In this document: one piece after another, positions 25,873-35,007 of the stretch
Layout of the letters: each line of letters starts with the position of its first letter
Numbering within the stretch: position 1 is the stretch's first letter
From: Pseudomonadota bacterium
Lineage (GTDB): Bacteria > Pseudomonadota > Gammaproteobacteria > Xanthomonadales > Xanthomonadaceae
Direction of reading: 5' to 3'
NCBI GenBank assembly: GCA_018242365.1
Contig: JAFECB010000031.1
Span: 1-64,000 of the forward strand
Length of the DNA: 64,000 bases
Translations under genes and position numbers: made by a program
The notes under the pieces: model-generated
What the model was told of the DNA's origin: nothing
The model's input: the letters and a program-made list of their open reading frames with translations, nothing else
The model's database searches: none

Positions 25873-27492
25873 TCAGCGGGACGTCCCGATGCCGAAGCCG
25901 AGACGCCCACTGTCGACATCCTCGTCGCGCACGCCCTGCCGGCGCAGCTCCAGCACCACCGGCGTGATGGCCGCGATGCGTGCGTCGATCCGGCTGCGCG
26001 CGTAGTAGTCGAGGTCGGGGCGCTTCTTCAGGTTGTTGAGCTGGACCAGGGCCTGCTCCGGACGCCCGTCTAGGTAGGCCGCTTCCGCCCATGCCTCGCC
26101 GGCGCGTACCGGGTCGCCGGCGATTTCATTCGCACGTGCGTAGATCTGCTGCAACAGCGGACTGTCGGCATGGTCGGCAAGCAAGGGTCGCAGCACCGCC
26201 ACCGCGCGCGCGCCGGTCGCCGGCGTGTTGCGGGCAGCGAGGACGCGGGCATAGCTCAAGGCGACTGCTGCGCGGGTCGGCATCCGCGATAGCAGGGCTT
26301 CGAAGCGACGATCCGATTCGGCGATGCGGCCACTCGCCGATTCGGCTTCGCCGGCGGTCACCTGCACCCACAGATTGTCCGGCTGCGTCTGCAGCAGGGG
26401 CTGCAATTCCTGCAGGGCCTGCGCGTACTGCCCGGCCTGCTGATAGGCCACCGCGAGGCCATAACGCTCGCCATCGTCCAGGGGTTTGCCGGGTTTCTGC
26501 ATCTGCTGGTATTCGCGAATCGCTTGCGCGGCGGTGCTGGCGCTGAGTGCGCGCAGGCGCTCACGGGCGAAGCCGAAGCGCGCGCCACCGGGCTTGGCCG
26601 CGGGCGTCGTCCGGGCAGGCAACACCCGCAGGTCGGGCGGCAGCAGCGGATTGCTGGATGGCGTGAAGCTGGTGAAGGCGCGCGGCTGCGCTTCCAGCTT
26701 GTCGGCGCGTTCGCGTGCTTCGCTGATCCGGGTCAGGGTGAGGGGATGGGTCTGCAGATAATCCGGTACCTGCGCGCGCAGGTCGCCTTGGTTCATCTGC
26801 ACCCAGGCCTGCAGGGTCTGGAAGAAATCGGCCATCGCCTCCGGGTTGTAGCCGGCGCGCGCCATCGTGCGGATGCCGATGCGGTCAGCCTCGGCCTCGT
26901 TGTCGCGGGTATAGCTGATCTGCCGCTGCTGGAGGACGCCCAGCCCGGTCATCACCGCCGCCGAGGCAGCATCGCCGCTGTTGGTGCTGCCGGACTTCTG
27001 TGCGGCGATGATCGCGCCGAGGGTGGCGAGCAGGATCGGGATGCTCTCGCGTTGGGCTTTTTCCGCCCCGCGCAGGACATGGTTCTGGGTGACGTGCGAG
27101 ATTTCATGCGCAAGCACGCCCGCCACTTCATCCTCGCTCTTGGCGGCGAGCACCAGGCCTGCATTCACCCCGACATAGCCGCCGAGGGTGGCGAAGGCAT
27201 TGATCTCGCGCACCTTCAGCATGAAGAAGGTGAAGTGCTGCTGCGGCTTGGCGCTGACCGAAGCGAGTCGCTGGCCGACATCGTCCAGCCAGTCGTCCAG
27301 CAGCGGGTCGTCGAGCACGTAGCCGGCATTGCGCAGTTGCGACAGGGTCATCGCGCCGTACTGGTCCTGCTGCACTGGCGACAGCACGGTGCCGGCCGAG
27401 GAGCCCATGTCCGGCAACCGGCTGTCCTGCGCCGAGGCGACGCCCACGGTCAACAGGAGGGTCAGGACGGCGGTGGGCAGGCGTCGATTCAT
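25873..27492 (-). CDS. M48-family metalloprotease with TPR domain (BepA/YfgC-like)
   Basis: 539 residues. The signal peptide is MNRRLPTAVLTLLLTVGVASA. The zinc protease domain has the HExxH motif in LAHEISHVTQNH and the third-ligand Glu in NEAEADRIGIRTM. TPR-like helices follow from about 330 to 500 (YGLAVAYQQAGQYAQALQEL). This is the layout of periplasmic BepA, which clears misassembled outer-membrane proteins such as LptD. The gene ends 2 bp before the Pho box of phoB. Confidence 0.92.
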   Translation of the reverse strand: MNRRLPTAVLTLLLTVGVASAQDSRLPDMGSSAGTVLSPVQQDQYGAMTLSQLRNAGYVLDDPLLDDWLDDVGQRLASVSAKPQQHFTFFMLKVREINAFATLGGYVGVNAGLVLAAKSEDEVAGVLAHEISHVTQNHVLRGAEKAQRESIPILLATLGAIIAAQKSGSTNSGDAASAAVMTGLGVLQQRQISYTRDNEAEADRIGIRTMARAGYNPEAMADFFQTLQAWVQMNQGDLRAQVPDYLQTHPLTLTRISEARERADKLEAQPRAFTSFTPSSNPLLPPDLRVLPARTTPAAKPGGARFGFARERLRALSASTAAQAIREYQQMQKPGKPLDDGERYGLAVAYQQAGQYAQALQELQPLLQTQPDNLWVQVTAGEAESASGRIAESDRRFEALLSRMPTRAAVALSYARVLAARNTPATGARAVAVLRPLLADHADSPLLQQIYARANEIAGDPVRAGEAWAEAAYLDGRPEQALVQLNNLKKRPDLDYYARSRIDARIAAITPVVLELRRQGVRDEDVDSGRLGFGIGTSR

Positions 27493-27604
27493 CCGTGCAG
27501 CATGCCGCGCCCGCGTTCGCTGCGGGTGAACGGGGCTTGAGTGACTGGAAATTCACGCCTCCGCCCCGATACTTTGCGCCAGCACTCCCTTCACTGGAAC
27601 CACC

Positions 27605-27880
27605 GTGAGCGACACCGCCAAACCCGTCGTGACGATCTACAGCACCGCGCAATGCCCGTATTGCGTGATGGCCAAGAATTTCCTCAAGAGCAAGGGTCGC
27701 GACTGGACCGAAATCCGGATCGACACCGACCCGGCCGAACGCGAGAAGATGGTGGCCCGCACCCGCCGCACCAGCGTGCCGCAGATCTTCATCGGCGATC
27801 TCCACGTCGGCGGTTACGACGACATGATGGCCCTGCATCGCGCCGGCAAGCTGGAAGCACTGCTGGATGGACAACCATGA
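27605..27880 (+). CDS. grxC: Glutaredoxin 3 (GrxC type)
   Basis: 91 residues from a GTG start. It has the dithiol active site CPYC (TAQCPYCVMAKNFL), the cis-Pro motif TSVPQIFIG and the glutathione-binding GGYDDM. It is a cytoplasmic glutathione-dependent disulfide reductase. Its stop overlaps the start of the next gene (ATGA), so the two are co-translated. Confidence 0.95.
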   Translation: MSDTAKPVVTIYSTAQCPYCVMAKNFLKSKGRDWTEIRIDTDPAEREKMVARTRRTSVPQIFIGDLHVGGYDDMMALHRAGKLEALLDGQP

Positions 27881-28272
27881 CGGACATGAACAAGAGCGAT
27901 GACCGGGTGAAGCAATTCACCGAATTCCGCCAGCGCATGAACCAGCGCATCCTCGACGAGCCGAACCAGGTGGTGCGGCGGTTCTTCGCACTCGACACCC
28001 AGACCTACCAGCCCGGCGCGCTGGACGTGAAGACCAAGGAGCTGTGCGGCCTGGTGGCCTCGATGGTGCTGCGTTGCGACGATTGCATCAGCTACCACGT
28101 CGCCCAATGCCGCGACGCCGGGGTGAATCGCGCCGAGATGTTCGATGCGTTCTCGATCGGGCTGGTGGTCGGTGGCTCGATCGTGATCCCCCACCTGCGC
28201 CGCGCGGTCGACTTCCTCGACCAGCTGGAAACCGGCGGTGCCGCCACGCCCGAAGCGCACGACCACGGCTGA
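27877..28272 (+). CDS. Carboxymuconolactone decarboxylase/AhpD-family protein
   Basis: 131 residues. The AhpD-like redox motif is present as CDDCISYHV (C-x2-C followed by the conserved His), with the helical pattern of the CMD family. Such proteins act as thiol-disulfide or peroxidase partners rather than true decarboxylases. Direct overlap with a glutaredoxin gene supports a role in redox chemistry. It ends HDHG. No specific substrate can be assigned. Confidence 0.88.
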   Translation: MTDMNKSDDRVKQFTEFRQRMNQRILDEPNQVVRRFFALDTQTYQPGALDVKTKELCGLVASMVLRCDDCISYHVAQCRDAGVNRAEMFDAFSIGLVVGGSIVIPHLRRAVDFLDQLETGGAATPEAHDHG

Positions 28273-28388
28273 ATGCCGCATCGCCGCCTGCGGAGCAGGC
28301 CCGCCGCATCTGCGATAATGCGCGCCACACATCGTCATCCCGACGCCACGCCCGCCGCGTGGCGTCCGCACGTCTGGAACCCCCGCAC

Positions 28389-29393
28389 ATGACCACGATC
28401 ACCCTCATCCCCGGCGACGGCATCGGCCCGGAAATCATGGACGCCGCGCTGCTGGTGCTGGATGCACTCAAGCCCGGCCTCGACTACGAATACGCTGACG
28501 CTGGCCTTGCCGCGCTGGAAAAACACGGCGAACTGCTGCCACAGGCGACGCTGGATTCGATCGCCCGCAACAAGGTGGCGTTGAAGTCACCGCTGACCAC
28601 ACCTGTCGGCGGTGGCTTCACCTCGATCAATGTGACCTTGCGCAAGCACTTCGACCTGTACGCCAATGTGCGCCCGGCCAGGAGCTTCCCGAACACCCGT
28701 TCGCGCTTCCCGACCGGCGTCGATCTGATCACCGTGCGCGAGAACACCGAAGGCGTCTATATCGGTGAAGGCCAGGAAGTCTCGGACGACGGCGAGACCG
28801 CGGTGCTGACCTCGAAAGTCACCCACAAGGGCTCGGAGCGGATCGTGCGCTACGCCTTCGAGCTGGCGCGCAAGACCGGGCGCAGGAAGGTGACCGTGGT
28901 GCACAAGGCCAATATCCTGAAATCCACCTCGGGCCTGTTCCTGAAAACCGCACGCGAAGTCGCCGGTCGCTATGCCGACATCGAGTGCAATGAGTTGATC
29001 GTCGACAACACCTGCATGCAGCTGGTGATGCGGCCGGAGCAGTTCGACATCATCGTCACCACCAATCTCTTCGGTGACATCATCTCCGACCTGTGCGCCG
29101 GCCTGGTCGGCGGCCTCGGGCTGGCACCGGGTGCCAACATCGGCGAGCACGCGGCGATCTTCGAGGCGGTCCACGGCTCGGCCCCGGACATCGCCGGCAA
29201 GGGCATTGCCAATCCCTGCGCGCTGCTACTGGGCGTCGGCCAGATGCTCGACCACCTGGCCAAGCCGGAGCTCGCCAACCGCCTGCGCGACGCCATCATC
29301 GCCACCATGGAAGCCAAGGATGCGCTGACGCCGGACCTCGGTGGCACTGGCAACACCATGGGCTTTGCCAGGGCAATCGCAGCCCGGCTCTGA
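28389..29393 (+). CDS. NAD-type isocitrate/isopropylmalate-family dehydrogenase
   Basis: 334 residues, the size of NAD-dependent isocitrate or homoisocitrate dehydrogenases, clearly shorter than E. coli Icd. Seen are the N-terminal [12 protein letters not shown], the substrate-site [33 protein letters not shown], catalytic Lys in HKANILKST, metal-binding Asp pair in [19 protein letters not shown], and NAD-binding [17 protein letters not shown]. The [18 protein letters not shown] pattern favours isocitrate over isopropylmalate. It would feed the TCA cycle with NADH. The exact substrate is inferred. Confidence 0.9.
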   Translation: MTTITLIPGDGIGPEIMDAALLVLDALKPGLDYEYADAGLAALEKHGELLPQATLDSIARNKVALKSPLTTPVGGGFTSINVTLRKHFDLYANVRPARSFPNTRSRFPTGVDLITVRENTEGVYIGEGQEVSDDGETAVLTSKVTHKGSERIVRYAFELARKTGRRKVTVVHKANILKSTSGLFLKTAREVAGRYADIECNELIVDNTCMQLVMRPEQFDIIVTTNLFGDIISDLCAGLVGGLGLAPGANIGEHAAIFEAVHGSAPDIAGKGIANPCALLLGVGQMLDHLAKPELANRLRDAIIATMEAKDALTPDLGGTGNTMGFARAIAARL

Positions 29394-29398
29394 ACCCT

Positions 29399-29526
29399 GT
29401 AGGAGCGCACCGCAGGGGCGCGATGGCTTTCGCCGCGACTTTGAGTCTTGTGGGAGCGCACCGCAGGGGCGCGATGGCTTTTGCCGGATCACGCAAAACG
29501 CATCGCGCCCCTGTGGTGCGCTCCTA
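29399..29526. repeat. REP cluster (two direct, one inverted copy)
   Basis: GTAGGAGCGCACCGCAGGGG at 29399 and GTGGGAGCGCACCGCAGGGG at about 29449, then the inverted GCGCCCCTGTGGTGCGCTCC near 29505-29526. Same family as the creC-creD cluster. It occupies the gap between two convergent genes, where such repeats often sit. Confidence 0.85.
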
Positions 29527-29542
29527 CGGGTTGCGCGCGCGA

Positions 29543-30310
29543 TCAGTTGCGCGATTGCAGCTTGCTCAGCAGGCGCAGGATCTCCAGATACAGCCACACC
29601 AGGGTCACCAGCAGGCCGAACGCGCCGTACCACTCCATGTACTTCGGTGCGCCGCGCTGTGCGCCCTGTTCGATGAAATCGAAATCCAGCACCAGGTTCA
29701 GCGCCGCCACGATCACCACCACCACGCTGAAACCGATGCCGAGCGCGCTGTTGCCGCTGATGAAGCTCATTCCGTGGAAGCCGAACAGGTTCATGCCGAG
29801 CTGGGCCAGGTACATCAGGGCGATGCCGCCGGTGGCTGCAACCACGCCGAGCTTGAAGTTCTCGGTCGCCTTGATCAGGCCGCTGCGATAGGCCATCAGC
29901 AGGGCACCGAGGGTGCCGAAGGTGGCAACCACCGCCTGCATCACGATTCCCGGATAGAGCTTTTCGAACATCGCCGAAACCGCTCCGAGAAACAGGCCTT
30001 CCAGTGCCGCATATATTGGCGCGGTGAACGGCGACCATTCCTTCTTGAAGACGGTGACCAAGGCCGCCACGAAGCCGCCGATCGCGCCGCCCCAGACATA
30101 GGGCATGACCGCGCCGATGTTGCCGGCTTGCGCCGCAGCGGCGAATTGCGACCAGCTGAACAGCGCGCCGACCAGAGTGATCACCAGCAGGATCGCGGTC
30201 TTGTTGACCGTACCGTTCAAGGTCATCGTCCCGCCGTCATCGCGGACGACGCTGCCGCTGCCGAGATCGAGGAAGGTCTTGTCGGAGAGTGCGGGGTTGC
30301 CGCTGCGCAT
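29543..30310 (-). CDS. Bax inhibitor-1/YccA-family membrane protein
   Basis: 255 residues from ATG 30310 (MRSGNPALSDKTF, the usual family start; an ATG three codons earlier is possible). Seven hydrophobic segments are visible from about residue 37 on. The family signature sits in GGAIGGFVAALVTVFKKEWSP and YAALEGLFLGAVSAMFE, with the pore Asp pair in LDFDFIEQGAQRGAPKYMEWY. Bacterial members are inner-membrane proteins tied to FtsH control or calcium leak. Its role here is inferred by family only. Confidence 0.93.
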   Translation of the reverse strand: MRSGNPALSDKTFLDLGSGSVVRDDGGTMTLNGTVNKTAILLVITLVGALFSWSQFAAAAQAGNIGAVMPYVWGGAIGGFVAALVTVFKKEWSPFTAPIYAALEGLFLGAVSAMFEKLYPGIVMQAVVATFGTLGALLMAYRSGLIKATENFKLGVVAATGGIALMYLAQLGMNLFGFHGMSFISGNSALGIGFSVVVVIVAALNLVLDFDFIEQGAQRGAPKYMEWYGAFGLLVTLVWLYLEILRLLSKLQSRN

Positions 30311-30431
30311 GATGGCCATGATGGACTGGGATGCTCGCTGGTGACGCGGAAGAGCCGCTTGCGGTGAGCATAGCCTGTCCGCGCGCGCTTGGGCGAAGCC
30401 CCGCTGAACGGGTCTTCAGGCAAGCCGGCGG

Positions 30432-30516
30432 TGGTGCGAAAGGCGGGACTCGAACCCGCACGCCTTGCGGCACTGGAACCTAAATCCAGGGCGTCTGCCA
30501 ATTCCGCCACTTTCGC
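30432..30516 (-). tRNA. tRNA-Leu(UAG)
   Basis: 85 nt with a class II long variable arm. Anticodon loop TTTAGGT with anticodon TAG; acceptor GCGAAAG pairs with CTTTCGC; CCA is encoded. It is separated by a terminator from the upstream tRNA cluster. Confidence 0.97.
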
Positions 30517-30575
30517 GTGGCGTGGATTGTACCGGCATGCCGCCCATGCATTGCGTGGCCGGGGTTCAGCAAAAG

Positions 30576-30605
30576 AAAACGCCCGGCGATTGGCCGGGCG
30601 TTTCG
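30576..30605 (-). terminator. Terminator after the tRNA-Pro/Arg/His/Lys cluster
   Basis: On the minus strand AAACGCCCGGC-CAAT-CGCCGGGCGTTTTCTTTT, just after the tRNA-Lys 3' end. It suggests that tRNA-Leu has its own promoter. Confidence 0.8.
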
Positions 30606-30609
30606 GTGT

Positions 30610-30685
<76 letters not shown>

Positions 30686-30809
30686 TGAGGGGATGCGAAT
30701 TGTAGCAAGCGGATGGCTTACTGCAACTGGCACGTCTGCGATCGCGATGAAAACAGACTTCAAAACGCGTCTCAAGTCTTCCTGCCAGCCATGGACGGCA
30801 GGCTAAAAC

Positions 30810-30886
30810 TGGGGTGGCTGAGGGGACTCGAACCCCCGACAACTGGAATCACAATCCAGGACTCTAACCAACTGAGCTACAGCCAC
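30810..30886 (-). tRNA. tRNA-His(GUG)
   Basis: 77 nt; GTGGCTG acceptor, anticodon loop TTGTGAT giving GTG, C discriminator before an encoded CCA. The base before G1 is a G, as required for the His-specific G-1. Confidence 0.97.
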
Positions 30887-30968
30887 CATTGCAACGCACG
30901 AACCTGGCACGACCATCCATGGAACCACTTCGGTCGGGTCCTGCGCGTGCCGGTTGTCGCCACCGTGA

Positions 30969-31045
30969 TGGCGCGCCCGGCAGGAATCGAACCTGCAACC
31001 GCCGGCTTAGAAGGCCGGTGCTCTATCCGATTGAGCTACGGGCGC
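30969..31045 (-). tRNA. tRNA-Arg(UCU)
   Basis: 77 nt; GCGCCCG acceptor, anticodon loop CTTCTAA giving TCT, CCA encoded. Confidence 0.97.
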
Positions 31046-31077
31046 CCGAACCGGAATCTGACGATGCGGTGCCGGAA

Positions 31078-31154
31078 TGGTCGGGGTAGAGGGATTCGAA
31101 CCCCCGACATCCTGCTCCCAAAGCAGGCGCGCTACCAGACTGCGCTATACCCCG
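31078..31154 (-). tRNA. tRNA-Pro(UGG)
   Basis: 77 nt; CGGGGTA acceptor, anticodon loop TTTGGGA giving TGG, CCA encoded. It is the first gene of the minus-strand cluster Pro-Arg-His-Lys. The 280 bp between it and tig hold the divergent promoters but no gene. Confidence 0.97.
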
Positions 31155-31434
31155 CCGGCGGCACCGCCCCGCGGCCGCACACGTCAATCCTTGTCGTGCG
31201 ACATCCGCGAAGGGCCGGGCATTGTCGGCGTTGTCGCGGTCGGCTGTCAACGCGCAATGCCCGCGCGCGCGCCTCACGCGTGACAGGACACCCCGAAATG
31301 AGCGAAACTAGCCCGTTCTGCGACGTCGATCGTTGCCCGCCGCCCGGCGGATGCACCCGGCCCGCCGCAAATCGCCAGCAAAAGTCGCCCAGTCAACATG
31401 GATTCATGCGAATCCAGCCAGGAGTCATCGCATC

Positions 31435-32727
31435 ATGCAAGTTTCGGTCGAGTCCAACGGTTCCCTCGAGCGCCGTGTCATCTTCAGCCTGCCCACCAGC
31501 GACGTCGATGCCCAGGTCGGCAGCCGCCTGCGCGAAATCGCGCACACGGTGCGGATCAAGGGTTTCCGCCCCGGCAAGGTGCCGGCCAAGGTGGTTGAGC
31601 AGCGCTACGGCGACCAGGTTCGCGCCGAGATCGTGGATGGCCTGGTGCGCGAAGGCCTCGACAAGGCGGTGCGCGAGAATGAGCTGAAGGTGGCCGGCTT
31701 CCCGAAGGTGACCGTCGACGAGAGCGCGGCCGAAGGCGAGCTGAAGTACGTCGCCTCGGTCGAACTGGTGCCGGAATTCGGCGAGCTCGACATGGAGAAG
31801 CTCGAAGTCGTCCGCAACACCGCGGAAGTCACTGAAGCCGACATCGACCGCATGCTGGAAAACCTGCGCAGCCAGCGCGCGACCTGGGTCAAGGTCGAGC
31901 GCGAGGCCAAGCCGGGTGACCTGGTCAACCTGGAAATCTCCAGTATTGTTGACGGCGTTCGCACGCCGGCCGAAGGCATGGAAAAGAACGCCACCGTGCT
32001 GGGCTCGGCGGGGATCTATCCGGAAGTCGAAGCGGCCATCGTCGGCATGCAGCCGGGCGAAGAGAAGACCCTCGACGTCACCCTGCCGGTGGATTGGCAC
32101 ATGCCGCAGTTCGCCGGCAAGACCGTGACCTCGACCTTCCGCCTGGTCGATGCGGCCGAGCAAGCCCTGCCCGAGGTCAATGCTGCATTCATCCGCAGCT
32201 TCGGCATCAAGAGTGGCGAAGTGGACCAGTTCCGTGGCGAGATCCGCAGCAACCTCGAGCGTGAGCTCAAGGGCGCGCTGATGCTGCGCTTGCGCGCGGC
32301 GGTCGGCGACCAGCTGGTGGCCACCTACAAGGATGTCGAGCTGCCGCCGCGGCTGGTCGAGGCCGAGGCGGGAAACCTGCATGCCAGCGCCGCCGATGAC
32401 GCGCGCCGCCGTGGCCAGCAGCTCACCGCAACTCCGGAGGCCTTCGAAGAGGCCGCACGCAAGCGCGTCCTGGTCGGCCTGCTGGTCGGCGAAGTCGCCC
32501 GCCGCAACAACCTTCAGCTGGAGCGTGAGCGGCTGGAGGAAATGCTGCGCCTGATCGCCTCGACCTATGAACAGCCGGAGCAGGTGTTCGCGATGTACCG
32601 CAACGACCAGCGGATGATGCAGAACCTGCGCAACCGGGTGATGGAAGAGCAGGTGATCGACTGGATCGCCGAGCGCGCCCAGCACACCGAGAAGGCACTC
32701 AGCTTCCAGGAAGCGCTGGAGCGCTGA
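31435..32727 (+). CDS. tig: Trigger factor
   Basis: 430 residues from ATG 31435, preceded by AGGAG. Trigger factor binds ribosomes and folds nascent chains. The ribosome-binding loop is present ([10 protein letters not shown], signature GFRxGxxP). A PPIase FKBP-like domain lies at about 150-240 and the C-terminal helical arms follow. First gene of the tig-clpP-clpX-lon block. Confidence 0.97.
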   Translation: MQVSVESNGSLERRVIFSLPTSDVDAQVGSRLREIAHTVRIKGFRPGKVPAKVVEQRYGDQVRAEIVDGLVREGLDKAVRENELKVAGFPKVTVDESAAEGELKYVASVELVPEFGELDMEKLEVVRNTAEVTEADIDRMLENLRSQRATWVKVEREAKPGDLVNLEISSIVDGVRTPAEGMEKNATVLGSAGIYPEVEAAIVGMQPGEEKTLDVTLPVDWHMPQFAGKTVTSTFRLVDAAEQALPEVNAAFIRSFGIKSGEVDQFRGEIRSNLERELKGALMLRLRAAVGDQLVATYKDVELPPRLVEAEAGNLHASAADDARRRGQQLTATPEAFEEAARKRVLVGLLVGEVARRNNLQLERERLEEMLRLIASTYEQPEQVFAMYRNDQRMMQNLRNRVMEEQVIDWIAERAQHTEKALSFQEALER

Positions 32728-32794
32728 GGCCGGCGCGGGAACTTCCCCGCCACCGACCCGCTCCCACAACCGTGAACGAACCGAAGAGATGACG

Positions 32795-33418
32795 ATGGAT
32801 CCGATCAAAGCCCTCAACCTGGTGCCGATGGTGGTCGAGCAGACCAGTCGGGGCGAGCGCGCCTACGACATCTACTCGCGCCTGTTGAAGGAGCGGGTGA
32901 TCTTCCTGGTCGGCGGGATCGACGACCACGTCGCCAACGTGGTGCTGGCGCAGATGCTGTTTCTCGAGGCCGAGAATCCCGAGAAGGACATCAGCCTGTA
33001 CATCAACTCGCCGGGCGGGATCGTGACTGCCGGCATGGCGATCTACGACACCATGCAGTACATCAAGCCGGACGTGAGCACGATCTGCGTCGGCCAGGCC
33101 TGTTCTATGGGCGCGGTGCTTCTGGCGGCGGGCGCGGCCGGCAAGCGCTATGCGCTGCCCAATTCGCGGGTGATGATCCACCAACCGCTGGGCGGTGCGC
33201 AGGGCCAGGCCACCGACATCGACATTCAGGCGCGCGAGATCCTGACCATGCGCGAGCGGCTGAACGAGATCCTGGCCCGCCACACCGGCCAGCCGATCGA
33301 AACCATCGCCCGCGATACCGACCGCGACAACTTCAAGAGCGCGCAGGCTGCGCGTGAATACGGGCTGGTGGACGAAGTCCTCAACCGGCGTCCGGACGAG
33401 TCGGTGCAGGCGGGCTGA
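32795..33418 (+). CDS. clpP: ATP-dependent Clp protease, proteolytic subunit
   Basis: 207 residues from the second of two nearby ATGs ([20 protein letters not shown]); the first, at 32789, sits too close to the GAAGAG ribosome-binding stretch. The catalytic triad is intact: Ser in [11 protein letters not shown] (usually GQAASMGA), His in VMIHQPLGG, Asp in [10 protein letters not shown]. It forms the barrel that works with ClpX or ClpA. It is 67 bp after tig. Confidence 0.97.
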   Translation: MDPIKALNLVPMVVEQTSRGERAYDIYSRLLKERVIFLVGGIDDHVANVVLAQMLFLEAENPEKDISLYINSPGGIVTAGMAIYDTMQYIKPDVSTICVGQACSMGAVLLAAGAAGKRYALPNSRVMIHQPLGGAQGQATDIDIQAREILTMRERLNEILARHTGQPIETIARDTDRDNFKSAQAAREYGLVDEVLNRRPDESVQAG

Positions 33419-33522
33419 TTGCACGGTTTGCCTGGGTTCCAGCAGCGCCTGCACCGGCCGTGCGGACGTGGTGTATCCTCGGACCGGACAGGTTCCGATA
33501 GCGTAACGAGTGGCGAAAGCGA

Positions 33523-34812
33523 ATGAGCGAAGACCGATCCGGGCGCAACAGCGGTGACAGCGGCAAGATCCTGTACTGCTCTTTCTGCGGGAAGAGCCAG
33601 CACGAGGTCCGCAAGCTGATCGCCGGCCCCAGCGTGTTCATCTGCGATGAATGCGTGGATCTGTGCAACGACATCATCCGCGAGGAACTGGAAGACAAGA
33701 CCCAGGCCACACGCAGTTCGCTGCCGAAGCCGCGGGAAATCCTCGAGGTGCTCGACCAGTACGTGATCGGCCAGCAGCGCGCCAAGCGCACCCTGGCGGT
33801 GGCGGTCTACAACCACTACAAGCGGATCGAAAGCCGGCAGAAGAACGACGACGTCGAGCTGGCCAAGTCCAACATCCTGCTGGTCGGGCCGACCGGCTCA
33901 GGCAAGACCCTGCTGGCGGAGACGCTGGCTCGGATGCTCAACGTCCCGTTCACCATGGCCGATGCCACCACGCTCACCGAAGCCGGTTATGTCGGTGAGG
34001 ACGTGGAGAACATCATCCAGAAGCTGCTGCAGAAGTGCGACTACGACGTCGAGAAGGCGCAGCACGGCATCGTCTATATCGATGAAATCGACAAGATCTC
34101 GCGCAAGAGCGAGAACCCGTCGATCACCCGCGACGTCTCCGGCGAGGGCGTGCAGCAGGCGCTGTTGAAGCTGATCGAAGGCACCCTCGCCAGCGTGCCG
34201 CCGCAGGGCGGGCGCAAGCATCCGCAGCAGGAATTCCTGCAGGTCGATACCCGCAACATCCTGTTCATCGTCGGAGGCGCGTTCGCGGGGCTGGACAAGG
34301 TGATCCAGCAGCGTTCGACCGAATCCGGCGGGATTGGCTTCGGCGCCAAGGTCAAGAGCACCGAGCGCAAGGCCGATGTCGGCCAGGTACTGGCCCAGGT
34401 CGAGCCGGAAGACCTGATCAAGTACGGCCTGATCCCCGAGTTCGTCGGTCGCCTGCCGGTGGTGGCCACGTTGGAAGAGCTGGACGAGTCGGCCCTGATC
34501 AAGATCCTGACCGAGCCGAAGAACGCCATCACCAAACAGTTCAGGAAGCTGTTCGAGATGGAAGGCGTGGAATTGGAGATCCGCCCGGACGCGCTGGCCG
34601 CGATCGCCAAGAAGGCGATCAAGCGCAAGACCGGTGCGCGCGGCCTGCGCACGATTGTCGAATCCACCTTGCTCGACACCATGTTCGAACTGCCGTCGAT
34701 GGAGCACGTCAGCAAGGTAGTGGTCGACGAGTCGGTGATCGAACACAAGTCCGACCCGTATCTGATCTACCAGAACACGCCGGCCCCGGTGAAGGCCGCG
34801 TCGGCCGATTGA
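33523..34812 (+). CDS. clpX: ATP-dependent Clp protease, ATP-binding subunit ClpX
   Basis: 429 residues. The N-terminal C4 zinc finger ([11 protein letters not shown] and CDECVDLC) recognises adaptors and substrates. The AAA+ module has Walker [13 protein letters not shown], Walker [11 protein letters not shown], and the IGF-type ClpP-docking loop (GGIGFGAKV). It unfolds substrates for ClpP. It is followed by its own terminator. Confidence 0.98.
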   Translation: MSEDRSGRNSGDSGKILYCSFCGKSQHEVRKLIAGPSVFICDECVDLCNDIIREELEDKTQATRSSLPKPREILEVLDQYVIGQQRAKRTLAVAVYNHYKRIESRQKNDDVELAKSNILLVGPTGSGKTLLAETLARMLNVPFTMADATTLTEAGYVGEDVENIIQKLLQKCDYDVEKAQHGIVYIDEIDKISRKSENPSITRDVSGEGVQQALLKLIEGTLASVPPQGGRKHPQQEFLQVDTRNILFIVGGAFAGLDKVIQQRSTESGGIGFGAKVKSTERKADVGQVLAQVEPEDLIKYGLIPEFVGRLPVVATLEELDESALIKILTEPKNAITKQFRKLFEMEGVELEIRPDALAAIAKKAIKRKTGARGLRTIVESTLLDTMFELPSMEHVSKVVVDESVIEHKSDPYLIYQNTPAPVKAASAD

Positions 34813-34842
34813 GTCCGGGCCGCGGAGCGTGATCGCCAACGA

Positions 34843-34869
34843 GACCGCCGCGAGGCGGTCTTGCTGTTT
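34843..34869 (+). terminator. Terminator after clpX
   Basis: GACCGCC-GCGA-GGCGGTC followed by TTGCTGTTT. It separates clpPX from lon, which then needs its own promoter. Confidence 0.7.
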
Positions 34870-34932
34870 CTGAACTCTGTCAAGCCGGCGCAAAGCCCAA
34901 CGCCGGGGCGGCGACAAAACCTGCCGACGGCA

Positions 34933-34961
34933 CTTGCAAGCGTGGCGCGCCAGCCCCATAA
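34933..34961 (+). promoter_or_regulatory. Probable sigma-32 (heat shock) promoter of lon
   Basis: CTTGCAA, 14 bp, CCCCATAA: close to the RpoH consensus CTTGAAA-N11-15-CCCCATNT, with one mismatch in the -35 box. It lies 46 bp upstream of the lon start and after the clpX terminator. lon is a known heat-shock gene. Confidence 0.65.
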
Positions 34962-35007
34962 CGCAGGGGAGGCGACAGACGTCGCCAACCTGCTGTCTGG
35001 AGTGCAC

